A stretch of DNA of 64,000 nucleotides from Linnemannia hyalina (Eukaryota; Mortierellomycota; Mortierellomycetes; Mortierellales; Mortierellaceae), in assembly GCA_019671135.1 (NCBI GenBank), contig JAHRHY010000008.1, forward strand, positions 124,001 to 188,000, in the 5' to 3' direction. The notes below the pieces were generated by a model. That model searched no databases. It worked only from the letters and a program-made list of their open reading frames with translations, and was not told the origin of the DNA. Each line of letters opens with the position of its first letter. Position 1 is the stretch's first letter. Positions 31,817-43,380 of the stretch are shown here, piece after piece. Made by a program: the position numbers and the translations under genes.

Positions 31817-32672
31817 CTAAACGGAGCCAAAGGGGTGGAAGGTATCATACATCCCCTTCCACTCCTCCATCTCCTTCAAGGTATTCTCTAACTTCTTCAC
31901 CGGACTGTTCTCATTCAACTTGACACCCAGCCCCTGCATCATCCTGCACCAATGCAACAACACAAGATCCGGGTAAGTTAACTTGTCGCCGAAATAATGT
32001 CCATTGTTCCCGTTCTTGTTCAACCACCGTTCATGGCATGCCAAGAACTGTGGCAAAGCCTTGGAGAGGAATTCAGAGTTGGGATCGGCGACGGCTTCTT
32101 GGATGGGGATCTTGCCCGCGAAACAGTGGGCGTAAATCTCAAAGTAGATGTTGAGGGCGATGGATTTTTGGATGGCGTTTTCTTCGGGCGTTGCACCGAG
32201 GAGATCGAACTTTTCTGCAAGGTATTGCTATTGTTGGGAGCAATTACGACAAAGGTACTAACAGAGTTACGACTACAGTGGAAGTGAGAGGGTGGTGAAC
32301 TGTAACCAAGTATAGTTTGCTGCAATGCATATGTACCTCGATGGCAAGAGATTCGCCGAGCTCAAACTTGGTGCCGTCGGGTTTGGTCTCGATCAACATT
32401 GGGATGTGACCAAAGGGATAATCGGCGCGGTGAGCGGCAACGTCTTCAAAAGTGACAATCTCGTTTGTGTACTGAGCTTCCTTCAAGTGAAGAATTGGAC
32501 GGATGATGCCTATAAGCGTAGAGCAAAAGCGGAAGGTGACATTAGGTATGGGCTATAGCACTCAAGATGAGCAAGGGTTGTGTGCCTCAGATATCTGTCT
32601 CCTTGATTGCTTACCAACGCGTCCGTTGCCCGTCAGGTACTTGACTACAAAGGTAGACTGCTGCTTGGTCAT
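31817..32672 (-). CDS. Glutathione S-transferase (sigma/alpha-like fungal class)
   Basis: Exons 32672-32615, 32509-32337 and 32227-31817 give 213 residues with clean phases. The N-terminal thioredoxin fold shows VVKYLTGNGRVG, IIRPILHLKEAQYTNEIV, the cis-Pro FGHIPMLIETKPDG and the glutathione-gripping GESLAIEQYLAEKFDL (the ES pair contacts the gamma-Glu). The C-terminal all-helical domain includes the N-capping box-like TYPDLVLLHW. The usual catalytic Tyr near residue 10 is replaced by the context VVKYLTG, so Y12 is the candidate. Role: conjugation of glutathione to electrophiles or peroxide detoxification. It lies next to the Harbinger-like remnant, 182 bp between gene ends. Confidence 0.88.
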
Positions 32673-34819
32673 TATGTGATGTGTGTTTGTGAGAAAATGT
32701 GACGGAAGTGAGAAGAGATGAAAGAAGTGTGTCGATTGCTGTTGTGTGGATGTTATTTTTTCTTTTTTTTGAGGGAACCGTATGTCCTTTTATGCCCAAT
32801 GTTCGTGGGTGCATTACGAGGGCGAATTTGCCAATCAGGATATACACGGTCCTGTCAATTGACCCATCTTGCCTCTCTCTCTCTCTCTTCTCACTAATTG
32901 CCTTGGAGCACAAAAAGGCGGCATGCCAGATGAATGTACGGTACAGTAAACCATGACAGACAAATAGAAAAGGCGGCGTGTGCGGGTGGCCAATGAAGTC
33001 ACAAGTAATCATACTGCAGGGAAGTACACAGGCAATTACCTTTGACATGTCTCCTCCCCGAACGATACAGTCACGTCGCGTGGAGACGGATAAACGATGA
33101 CAATAAACATCACGCTCACCTACAGAAACAGAACAGTACAGAAAAGACGAAAGCAAGACGGCTTCTAGCTGGTAAATGTCCAAGGCACCATCACTAACCA
33201 CTTTATCTGTCTCACTGATCAACCAGAAAAAAGATTCACCAAAAGATTCATTCCTCTCACAGCTGTCTGAGGCAACTGCATCATAACAAGAGTGATGTGA
33301 GAGAAAAAAATTGACAGGGGAAGGGGGGTAGCACAGATATGTCAACAAAAGTCAATAATGCGGCATAAGCACATCAGTATCCAGATAGAGTTGTGCCTCT
33401 CAATGCTCACGTCTGAATGACTTTTCCCTCCTCCACAAGCGAGCGGAGAGGTACTGAAAAAAAATTGGCGCGTGTTTGTTCATGTGTTATGTGGTGACAT
33501 GGTCCATGTGAACGGGAGGGTTGATACCCTCTCCCGCTTCTGAATGACGTTGCTTCCTCTTCTTTTGAGTCGAGGATGAAGACGCGGTATCAGGAAAATC
33601 AGGAAAGGTGAAGACAGACAGAGTAGACACCGCTGTTGTTGGTGCCGCTGAGCCGATGAATGCGTTCTTGACGATCCGAAGAAAATGGCAGCGCTTGAGG
33701 CGTCGACACTGTTGTCGTTGGAGAAGTATGCTTAACAAGTTACCTTCTCATCCGCCAGATCCACTACACACTACCACCTACCAAGTTGAATAAAGAAGGA
33801 GTTCTCTGTTATTTTCTTATCCCTTGGAACATATACCTTAGATCCACATTGAGCACCTCACGGTGTGCTTGTTTTTCATACAAAGGAAAAATAGACTATT
33901 GAACAAGAACAAAGCGGCATAAACCATGAATGCATCTCAGGAGAGATCGACGTTCAAGAAAACGAAAACATAGATGAAAATCAATGCGAGCAGGCGCAAT
34001 GTACTTCTCCCACGGTACCTCTTTGTTTTTAAATGGCCCCTCTCCATCCACAGGAAAGCCTAGAGCATCTGCCTTGTCTCCCGTTTTCACCGCCAATTGA
34101 AAAGATATAAGACAGAGTGAGGTCCGGCTTAATTAAAATGCCGCTCCCTTGGTGAAGGATCGTCGCACCCTCTCTAAGGTATTCGCTCGTATCTAACTTT
34201 GTTCTGTAGGTACTTTACTTTGCTGGAGCAAAAAAAAACTCCATCATGTAAACGAGGTGATGCGCCTTCTAAGTTCCCATCCTCGAATGTCACTCTCATC
34301 CTTCTTTACTGTGAGAGTTGAATACAGCAATGCAAGTCTCGCCCACCCTTTTACATCCTTCCCTCAGTTCTCCAAACTACACCGTCTTATGTATGCATGC
34401 AAGACGAGAGAGCATTAAAGCGGGTAGGACAAACAAGCCATGATGGACAGATGGGGGGATATTCACTTCAAAGCGAACATAAGAGGGTGGGAAGAAGAAG
34501 GGTCCCATGGGTGACGGCGGTGAGTGAATATCTTTTTCGTTCATTCTCTTTTTGCATTCCCTAACCTTTTTTTTCTTGTTTCTTGTTTCTTCAACCTTCG
34601 GCCCTCGCTCAGTCTTCTTTTTTCTTCACTCCTCCATCAACTTTATCTTTCTTCACAACTCTAACTTCTAAACTCTTGAGACAGCAAACTCCATCCTTCT
34701 CCTCTCCCTTCTATATACCTCCCTCCCCTCCGACGACCCTTCTCCCTCTCCGACAACCCTTCTCCCTCACCTCCCTCGCTCGTTTTTTTCTCGTTCACAA
34801 CTACCAACCAACCTTCACA
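32673..34819. other. Intergenic, 2.1 kb, two weak open segments
   Basis: A minus-strand segment ending at 33487 (TFPDFPDTASSSSTQKKRKQ) and another at 34096-33896 have acceptable composition but no domain, convincing start or joinable exon. From about 34500 to 34810 the plus strand becomes strongly pyrimidine-rich and serves as leader of the first monooxygenase. Nothing else seen. Confidence 0.45.
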
Positions 34820-37383
34820 ATGGCATCAACGACAACAGCAGAATCGACGAACGACATTGTGATCTACGGTCCAGACTGCACCGTCTACAACGACTCCCCC
34901 GGAAAAGCACATGTTCTGATCATTGGCGCGGGAATCGCAGGTAGTTATCTTTTCTCCTTCAACAACGACAAAAACCGACCACACCACCGCCAACAGCAGA
35001 CCTTGAAGAAAATCAGTTTTTCTAATACCTGTGTACCCCTTGCAACCCAATTCTTGCCCTCTCGCTTGTGCTGTTTTTTATTAGGACTTACGCTGGCATT
35101 GCTGCTTGACAAGGCTGGTGTCCCCTTTGACATTTTTGAAAAGTCTGCTGATTCCAGAACAGTTGGTGAGTGTTCCAATAGCAAACCAAAAATGAAAAGA
35201 GAGCAAACCAAAACAATGGCAATATTTGATATTTTCATCTCCAAAATGTAATTCTAACACTCGCTTGTTTTTGTTTTTAAACCTCTGTGTAAAGGATCGG
35301 CGCTGTATCTTGGCCCAGATCTGTTCAGTATCTTCCACCAGCTTGGGATTGCGGACGAGATCATTGAACAGTCGAAGCCATGTCACTCCATCGATGTCTA
35401 TGGTGAGGATCGAGAGCGACAGTTCAAGATCGACTTTAATCTCCTCCGAGAAATGTAACGTCCTCCTTCGAAAAACAGGGGGTGGGCATGCTCATGTAGC
35501 AGCAACACCATATTTCTAACCATCCGCATTCTGCATAACCATTTTTTCTCTCGTTTCAAACAAACAGGGGAGGATATGAAGGCCGGTTGATCCCTCGTAC
35601 GGTTATCTACAACATCCTCCTGAGCAAGGTACCGCCAGAGAAGCTCCACAAGCCCATGCGCATGCTCTCAATGACCCAAGGCGAGAACGGAGTCCATATC
35701 CGCTTTGCCAACGGATCTGATTTCGAGGGAGATATCCTTGTCGGAGCAGATGGCGCCTACAGTGCTGTCCGGCAGAATCTGTATGAAAAGTTGAAGAAGG
35801 ACAAGACCTTGCCGGCTTTGGATGCCAAAGACCTCCCGTTCAGTTGTGTCTGTCTTGCTGGACACTCTGGTCCGCTTGATCCTGAAAAGTTTACAGAACT
35901 GAAGGATCCTCAGTGTCATTTCTATAATACCATCGGCACGGACAAGCCCTACTCGGTAGAGTTTTCAAGACTAAGCTAAATTGGCGGAAAAATATTGACT
36001 AATGATTTCGATGCCTAAACAAAAAGACAACTAACGGACCCACTTCCTATCCGTTCCTCTCTTACCAAAAGTGGGCATATTTCACAACCCAGAACAACGT
36101 CGCATGTTGGAACGTATTCCTGTACCTCGACAAGGAATCAACTAAGGTCCACAACAACTTCCGCACAACCGATTGGGGCGAGGGTGCTGTTGGATCGATG
36201 TGTGACGAGGTGCGAGAATTCCCTATCCCCGGTGGCGATGGGACCTTGACGCTGGCCGATCTCATTGATGGCACACCCAAGACCCAGATGACCAAGGTCA
36301 TGTTGGAGGAAAAGGTTTTCGATACTTGGTACCATTGCCGAACTGTCTTGATCGGAGACGGTAAGTTGGGCTGTCTGTGAGAATGGGGGACAACGAGAGC
36401 CCTGTTGGCTGGCGTAAATAGTAAATGAGGTGTGCATATTTGTTTAATATTACTTTGTTGTGCGGGATAGTCATGAGGTAGTGTACTAATCCGATATGCT
36501 CTCCTTCTGTTTTGCGCCTATTCTCAACTTGTTCGTTTTCATTATCATGGTTTTCCATTAGCTGTTCACAAGGTAACTGATTGCTGCTCCATGCCATTGA
36601 CCAGACAGTCCAGACAGAGTTTCTTTCTACTCTAGCATACTAACCCATTTCAATCGACTTTCATTCTAAATATTAGATCCATCCAGCAGGTGGCCAGGTA
36701 CGAATCAAAACTCCTTCCTCTGTACCCATCACCATCGCCAGACGATGATCACCTTGTCTCACAATTTTTGAAACCAACTGGCATGTTGTTTTACACTTGT
36801 TCCTGAATTGATTCACTGGCCACTGACGAGCTTAATTTTTTTCCAACGGTTCTACTAGGGAGCACTCCTTGGATTCCACGATGCGATCGCGTTGGCCAAC
36901 TGGATCAATGTCCTGCCTTCGAAGCGGGTCAAGCACACCGAGTACATCTTCAAGGAGTACAAGAAGGAGCGTTATCCCTTTGCCAAGGCTGCCTATAATC
37001 ATGGCCGCAACATGTCCAACGTCTCCGAAAAGGTACACCTCTTCACCTTTCATTGTTTTCTGATTTGTTACTTATTGCTAATCTAACCTCTTTTTTCTAC
37101 GTCATCCGTCCATACATCATACACACAATAGGCCTTGAAGGCGACGATAACGAGATATATCTCCAAGAACATGCCCCACTGGCTCTGGGTGCTGTTCCTC
37201 AAAAAGACCTCTGCGCAAAGGCCCCAGGCGTCCTTCTTACCCTACGTTGAAGACAGTGGAACCGTCAAAGCGGCTTACCAACACAGTTATGTCAAGACGG
37301 CCAAGATGATAAAGGACCAGGCTGCTGCCAGAGAGGCCGCGGAAGCCGCTGCTAACGAAGCTCCTCCTGCTGCTTCTGCTTAG
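34820..37383 (+). CDS. FAD-dependent monooxygenase (PHBH-like, group A), copy 1 of 3
   Basis: Nine exons: 34820-34940, 35085-35165, 35295-35454, 35568-35955, 36072-36360, 36562-36572, 36677-36697, 36859-37032, 37132-37383; 498 residues, all phases consistent. Rossmann GxGxxG is VLIIGAGIAGLTLALLL (interrupted by intron 1), the second FAD motif is GADGAYSAVRQ, and the third is LIGDAVHKIHPAGGQG, which is assembled from exons 5-8 through an 11-nt and a 21-nt micro-exon. These enzymes hydroxylate small aromatic or terpenoid substrates with NAD(P)H and O2. The C-terminus ends in an Ala/Glu helix. Two paralogues follow in the same direction with the same intron positions. Confidence 0.9.
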
Positions 37384-37924
37384 AAAGAGGAGATTGTTTG
37401 GGAATGTGAGGTCGATTGTGGGGATTGAACAACATTCTTTACAATAAATAAACGATAATCCTCTGCACACTTTTCCCTCCCGATCCGTGGGCGTAGAGAG
37501 AGCAGAGATGACCATGTGTTCATGTCTGTTTACAAACAAATGCAGCCGACAGACACAAGGAGAAAGGAGAAGCTGACAAAAACACAACGGTAAGTTAAAA
37601 AAGAAAAGAGGAACCCTTTCCATTTTGCTCACTTTTCACACTCGAAATGCAGCGGAGTACTTGTGCAATGGTATAACCCATGTTCTGTATTACAGAACAC
37701 AAACCCTGGGAGCTGGTTTAGTATTGTTCTTATTGTCCTTGATGTTGCTCTTGTTCTTGCTGTTTGCATGTCGGAAGACAAGAGAAGGGAAAAGAAATGA
37801 AGCTAGACCCCTCTCGTCTTCTTTGATTGCTCTCTTTCCTTGTTCCACCTCCTCTTCTTACATCTCTTTTACATTCCTCATTCCTTCTCGACACTTACTT
37901 TGAGCGACATCCTTTCTTCTCATC

Positions 37925-40765
37925 ATGACGACTCATTCGACAACCACCCCTGGCGACACTGCCTCGCCTCAACAAGGAACAACTACCAACAGCGATAAAC
38001 CCCGTGTCATCATCATTGGTGCCGGTATTGCAGGTAAATTAACACCACAGGGATGGGCAGCAAGGGGATCCTTCATCCTCCTGAGCCGTGTGTCAATTTT
38101 CTTTTGTTTGCTATTTATGTTGTGCGCTGTGGGACCCAAATCCACTGACCCTTCTCTTTTTTCTTCGTGTTCTTCCTACGTAGGATTGACGTTGGGAGGA
38201 TTGCTCCACAAGGCTGGTGTCCACTTTGACATCTTTGAAAAGGCCCCCGTTGCCCGAACCGTTGGTCCGTCTCCTTTTGTTACGGCATGTCCTTTCAATA
38301 CACTTCGCTCCTATTTTAAAAACGTAAGCAAGACACTCACTCCGCATTTATTTCTCTACTTGTAGGCTCGGCACTATTTTTGGGGCCAGATCTGTATGGA
38401 TACATGAAGCAGGCAGGAATTTACGAGGACTTTGTCGCACGGTCAAAGCCTTGCAACAGTATCGAGAACTTTGGCGAGGACCGCAAGCAAGAGTTTGTTG
38501 TTGACTTTACACCTTACAGCGAGATGTAAGTCATCCCAACATCCCAGCAGTGTCAAATTGGAACTCTCTCTCCCTTCCTCTTCAACATATGAATCGACGA
38601 CACGAGAGGGACGGCCTGACAAAAACTCAAAATTTAACGTCAAACTCTTTTTTATACAATGTGGGCATTAGGGGTGGATGCGAGGGCAGGATCATTGGTA
38701 GGACACAACTATACGAGATCCTGTTGAACGCCATCCCATCCGAAAGATGCCACATGGGAATGAAGGTGGTTTCGATGACCCAAGAGAAGGACAAGCCCGC
38801 CACGGTGACATTCGCAGATGGATCGGTCCACACCGCCGACATAATTGTCGGAGCTGACGGGGCTTACAGTACAGTCCGTCAGACACTGTATGAGGATTTG
38901 AAGGCTCAGAACAAATTGCCGGCGTCGGATGCGGTGGATCTGCCATTCAGTGTTGTTTGTGTAGCCGGGTATACTTCTCCCGTGGATTCTGAAAAGTTCC
39001 CGATGCTCAAGGATGAGCAGTCGCGGTTCTGGAATGTCCTCTCTCGCGACAAGCCCTACTCTGTAAGTATCTTTGTGCATCCACTGAGGGTAGCGATATG
39101 TCAACAATGAGAAAGCACTAACAGTAACCGCCTTACGATCTCTCTTCTTCATCTCATGCTCCATAACACTAATAGTGGATGACGATCACGACGCCCAACA
39201 ATGTGATGTGTTGGTCGGTGATGCACTACCTCCGCAAGGGAACCACATCAACAACGGACAAGAACCTGCGTCGTCTCGGGTGGGGCGAAGAAGCTGCCGA
39301 GGCCATGGCCAATGACTTCCGCGATTTTCCGATCCCCGGTGGAAATGGCACCCTAACCGTGGCAGACTTGATTGATGCGACGCCCAAGAACCAGATGACC
39401 AAGGTCATGTTGGAGGAGAAGATCTTTGATACCTGGCATCATGGCCGTGCTGTCCTCATGGGCGATGGTAAAGAACGCGTAGGAAGCGGTAGTTGTATGA
39501 TTTGCTAGTAGATGTGAAGGTGTGGCGAAAACGGGACTAACCGCATTATATTTCTTTCTGAACGTTTTGCTCTGGTATCTAGCTTGTCACAAGGTAACGA
39601 CACGATGCATGACAGGACGACTGTGCTTGATGTATCGCAGAAACGAATGCACATCCACTAACGCTATCCTTACTACGCCTCATCATTCCATCTATATACA
39701 ATAGGTCCATCCTGCTGGTGGCCAGGTAAGAGCCGAAAAGAATAGAGAATATAGGTCCTGCTCTCTTCTCTTTTTCCTCCTCTCAATCTCACACTCAATC
39801 TGATTGATGCTCATTCCCGCTCTGTCCATGAAAAGAGAGCAAAGTCGTTCATTCTCTTCTACTTTCACTAACGGAACGACACAACGAAACAATCGATCGA
39901 ATCTCATTCATAACCTTCCCTCCCCTATGTTCTTTTTATCTGAAACAAAAAAGGGCGCACTGTTAGGATTCCACGACGCGATCGCACTGGCCAACTGGAT
40001 CAACGTCCTGCCTGCGACTCCCACAGTCGAAGAACTGGAGACCATCTTCCGGGAATACAGGCGTGAACGACACTCCTATGCGCTTGCGGCCTTTGATCAC
40101 GCCAGGAATATGTCCAATCTCTCCGACAAGGTACTGTACACAATGCTAAACACAAACAAACAAACAACAAGGACAACAGGATGCGGGAGATTTTTTTGCG
40201 AAAAGAGAGAGAGGGGTGGAACTCAAACCACAACCAACATCAGACCATCTCTCTTTTTTTTTTCTTGGTTTGCATGCTTGTTTGCTTGTCATCTCGCTTC
40301 CGTAATGTTACACGATGCGACCAAAAATATCAGTGGCGGGGATGAGGAGGAAAAACACAAAGGCTCTCGTTCTCCATTGTGCGAAATGAACTAGTGTTTT
40401 TGTGCGCTGACCCGGAGACCCTGACTCTGTGCCCTGTTCGTGCCTTTATTATCCTGCCCCCGGCCGCAAACCTGCAATACCCTGCATATCCACTGATTTT
40501 CTCTTTTCCTCTTCTTATTCCATGCACGATACAACAGGACCTGAAAGCCGCAATCTCGCGCTTCGTGATTAAGCACATCCCCAACTGGCTCTGGCGTATG
40601 TCACTCGCAAAAATTAGCGCAAACAGACCTCAGGTTAGTTTCTTGCCCCTGGTCAAGGACATTGGAACCGTCAAGTCTGCCCACCAACCCTCGCTCCACA
40701 AGACCCAAAAGATTCTCCGAGAGAAGGAGGCTGCGAAGGTCAAGGCTGCAGCACCCGTTGTTTAG
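37925..40765 (+). CDS. FAD-dependent monooxygenase, copy 2 of 3
   Basis: Nine exons with the same boundaries as copy 1: 37925-38033, 38184-38264, 38366-38525, 38672-39062, 39176-39467, 39583-39593, 39705-39725, 39954-40130, 40538-40765; 489 residues. Motifs: IIIGAGIAGLTLGGLLHK, GADGAYSTVRQ and LMGDACHKVHPAGGQG. Exon 2 uses a weak GTCCGT donor; intron 8 is the longest (407 nt). The 81-nt, 160-nt, 11-nt and 21-nt exons are identical in length to copy 1. Substrate is unknown; residue differences are spread over the substrate domain (for example exon 3), compatible with divergent specificity. Confidence 0.88.
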
Positions 40766-43380
40766 ACAAAAAAAAATGATCACAACATCTAACGCACAGT
40801 TGGTTCATTGCTGACAAACGAGAAACCGAAAGACGTAATAAAATAATACAGGAACTTTTTGAATGCATTTGCGCATTGACGGCGGTTTTTTGTATTGTGG
40901 AAAAGAAAAATATTTCGAAGCTGTCAAAGGCGGATGGGCAGAATGAGAAGTAGGGATGAACGGAACTGATAGAAGGACCAAGAAAAAAAGGGGCATGGCA
41001 TGAGCATGGGCTAGCGATGCGATGGAGGGGTTTGTGTAAAAATAACCCGACGCGGACGTTATCACTTGAACCCGTCCACAGAAGTCCCTCCCTTTGTTTG
41101 TGTATGCATCCATCCCCATCTTCCCGTCCCCTTTGTCCGTTTTTGTTTCGTTTTTGCAATCGAAAGTGGAGAGTTGTGCCCTTTGACCTCTGCGCCCTTA
41201 TTTTTTGGGACATCCAATCCCTCCTTCACTTTTCATTTCATAACAGAACCTAAGTGAAAGAACGGAAAAGCCTTCTAATGCCCGGTGTCAGCCCTGACCC
41301 ACCGCCTAAAAACAGGTTTCGGATTGCGGTGGCATGTCCCTGAGTTCTCTCCTCGAGTACTTTGCTCTCGTTTTACGCTCCTTCATTTTTCGGCAGTAAA
41401 AACTTCTACTTCTAATCGATCGAGTGTATCGTCCTTCAAATGCAAACAGGTAATAACAAAGAATAGAGTCTTTCTCTTGTTGCTCATAAAAATCGCATAA
41501 AAAAGAAAGAAAGAAATAATGAGAAACAGACAGGGAGAGTGTTTTTTTTTGGGACATGCAGCCAGATCGGTTGCTCACTGCTATTCGTTGTTTTGCTTGC
41601 TTGTTTGTTTATGTCGGGTTTTTTTTTGTTGTACAGTACTGTATGTGTTGCAAGTGTTGTTCAATGTTTTCCTTCGTGCTCTCAACGTCAGAAGAAAAAA
41701 ACAAACGAAATGCATACTTTCAACCCAACCCATCTAACCCATCTAACCCATCTAGCCCATCCAATCCAATCCAATCCAATCCACCCATTCATCCGCTTCT
41801 GTCGTGCTTCTCTCTGTCTGCACCTGTCTCTAATTCTTCCGCTCTGTTTTTGTCTTGGACCTTGGATTTAGAATGAAAAAGTGACCCTTGGATGGAAGGA
41901 AGCATACATTGCACATGCACAACTTTACCTCACAGGCGCGCATTATTACAATGCATGCCTGTTTTTACCCCTCGGTGGGTACCTGTTTGTTCTTTGTTTT
42001 AGCACCCATTGTCAATTGTGTCGATTTCATTTCAGCATTGGATCTCGCTCTCTTTTTCTCATTCATTCTTGTAAGAATGAGAGCGTGTATGAGAGTAGCA
42101 AGAGTCCACTTCGCGCGCAGACATGGATCGGTACCTCTCTGTTTCTGGCTGGATTAGAAAAGAAACAATAACGAACACCACTCCTCCTCCCCTTCCCTTC
42201 CTCTCCGTTTACTGTACCCCTTTGTCCCTTGTTCTCCATCGTTGTGCTCATATTGTGTACTCTCTCACTTCCATGTCCCTGTCTCTCTCTCTCTCTCTCT
42301 ACTCTCTACTCTCCTCTCGTCCCTCCTCTTCTCTTTTTTCTGAACTAATTTGCGAATCGCTCTCAGGTAGGTTTGGATGGGATGGTTGTACACAAGATAC
42401 AACAACAGGCAACAACAGTAACAACAGTAACAAGCAACAACAGCAATAAGCAACAACAACAACGACATCCAAGGAAAGACACATACAACGGCGCATTACT
42501 TTATACACCATGAGTTTGTGACAGGAAGGAGTGAGAGAGAGGACTGAATGAGCGATGGGTAATACACACCCGGACGGAGTTTTTTTTTGTCTCGACAACA
42601 AACACTACCCATCCCATGTCCCATTATCGATAATTGTCCGCCCAATGGTATGCATGCGGTACCCATTCAATGGCACAAGAATACTCCTTTGTATGTGTTT
42701 TTGTTGCTATGTGTGAACACAGAAAAGTGATGACCATGTCCATCAACTCTTTTTTTACTTCCTTCTCTCTCTCTTTCCTTTCTCTTCTCTCATCACCTTC
42801 CCTTGCTTCCATCCTTCATCTCGTCACCCATCCCTATTCCTTTTTATTCATTCATCTTTCTTTTTTCTACTAAGCCTTGGTACGCAAACCTCGTTCCGCC
42901 ACACTCACATACCAACACCCCTATCCTCTTATTATTTTATTCCGACGCCCAATTCTCACCTTCATTCCTTCCTTTCATTGATTTCCCTTTTTCCTCCTTC
43001 CCTTCTCTCCCTTCCTTTACTTTACGCTTTACGTCGACGTTTATACTAAACACAAAGAAGAAAACAAAACAACAAGAGCGAAGCACCAAAAAGTTTGACG
43101 AAAAACAACGGCAGCACAACCAGCTTCATCTAGCTTCTCTGTTCACTCCTCTCTATCTCTCTTCACTCTTATATCTCTCTTCACTCTTCTCACTCACCAT
43201 CCACCTACCACGCTCTCGTCTTAAACACACGTCTCCTCTAACTACCTTCCTTCACCCTTCCTTACTTCCATCACGCCTCACATTGCCTCCATATCTCACA
43301 CGTGCGCCATAAGATAAGCCGACACCAAACACAAGCTACATCCGATAGCACCACTTAACACCCCAAAAAAAAACTACACT
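40766..43380. other. Intergenic, 2.6 kb, simple repeats
   Basis: No supported gene. Short tandems are present: CCCATCTAA units (about 41731-41765) followed by CCAAT units (41761-41785), a CT run near 42284-42300, and CAACAA-type triplets near 42400-42465. 42740-43020 is a long pyrimidine-rich tract upstream of copy 3. Confidence 0.5.

Noticed and set aside
32611..33348. 245-codon minus-strand frame
   Set aside because: It overlaps the start of the GST gene in another frame and has no coherent domain.
34583..34819. In-frame extension upstream of monooxygenase copy 1
   Set aside because: Pyrimidine-rich leader; the translation is Ser/Pro/Leu low complexity, and the other copies start at the position equivalent to 34820.
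41731..41785. Telomere-like CCCATCTAA and CCAAT tandems
   Set aside because: The units are not TTAGGG-type and lie between two ordinary genes; a simple microsatellite.
42803..43312. 169-codon plus-strand frame
   Set aside because: Translation of a CT-rich tract (Ser/Phe/Leu/Pro); no start context, domain or splice partner. Treated as upstream DNA of copy 3.
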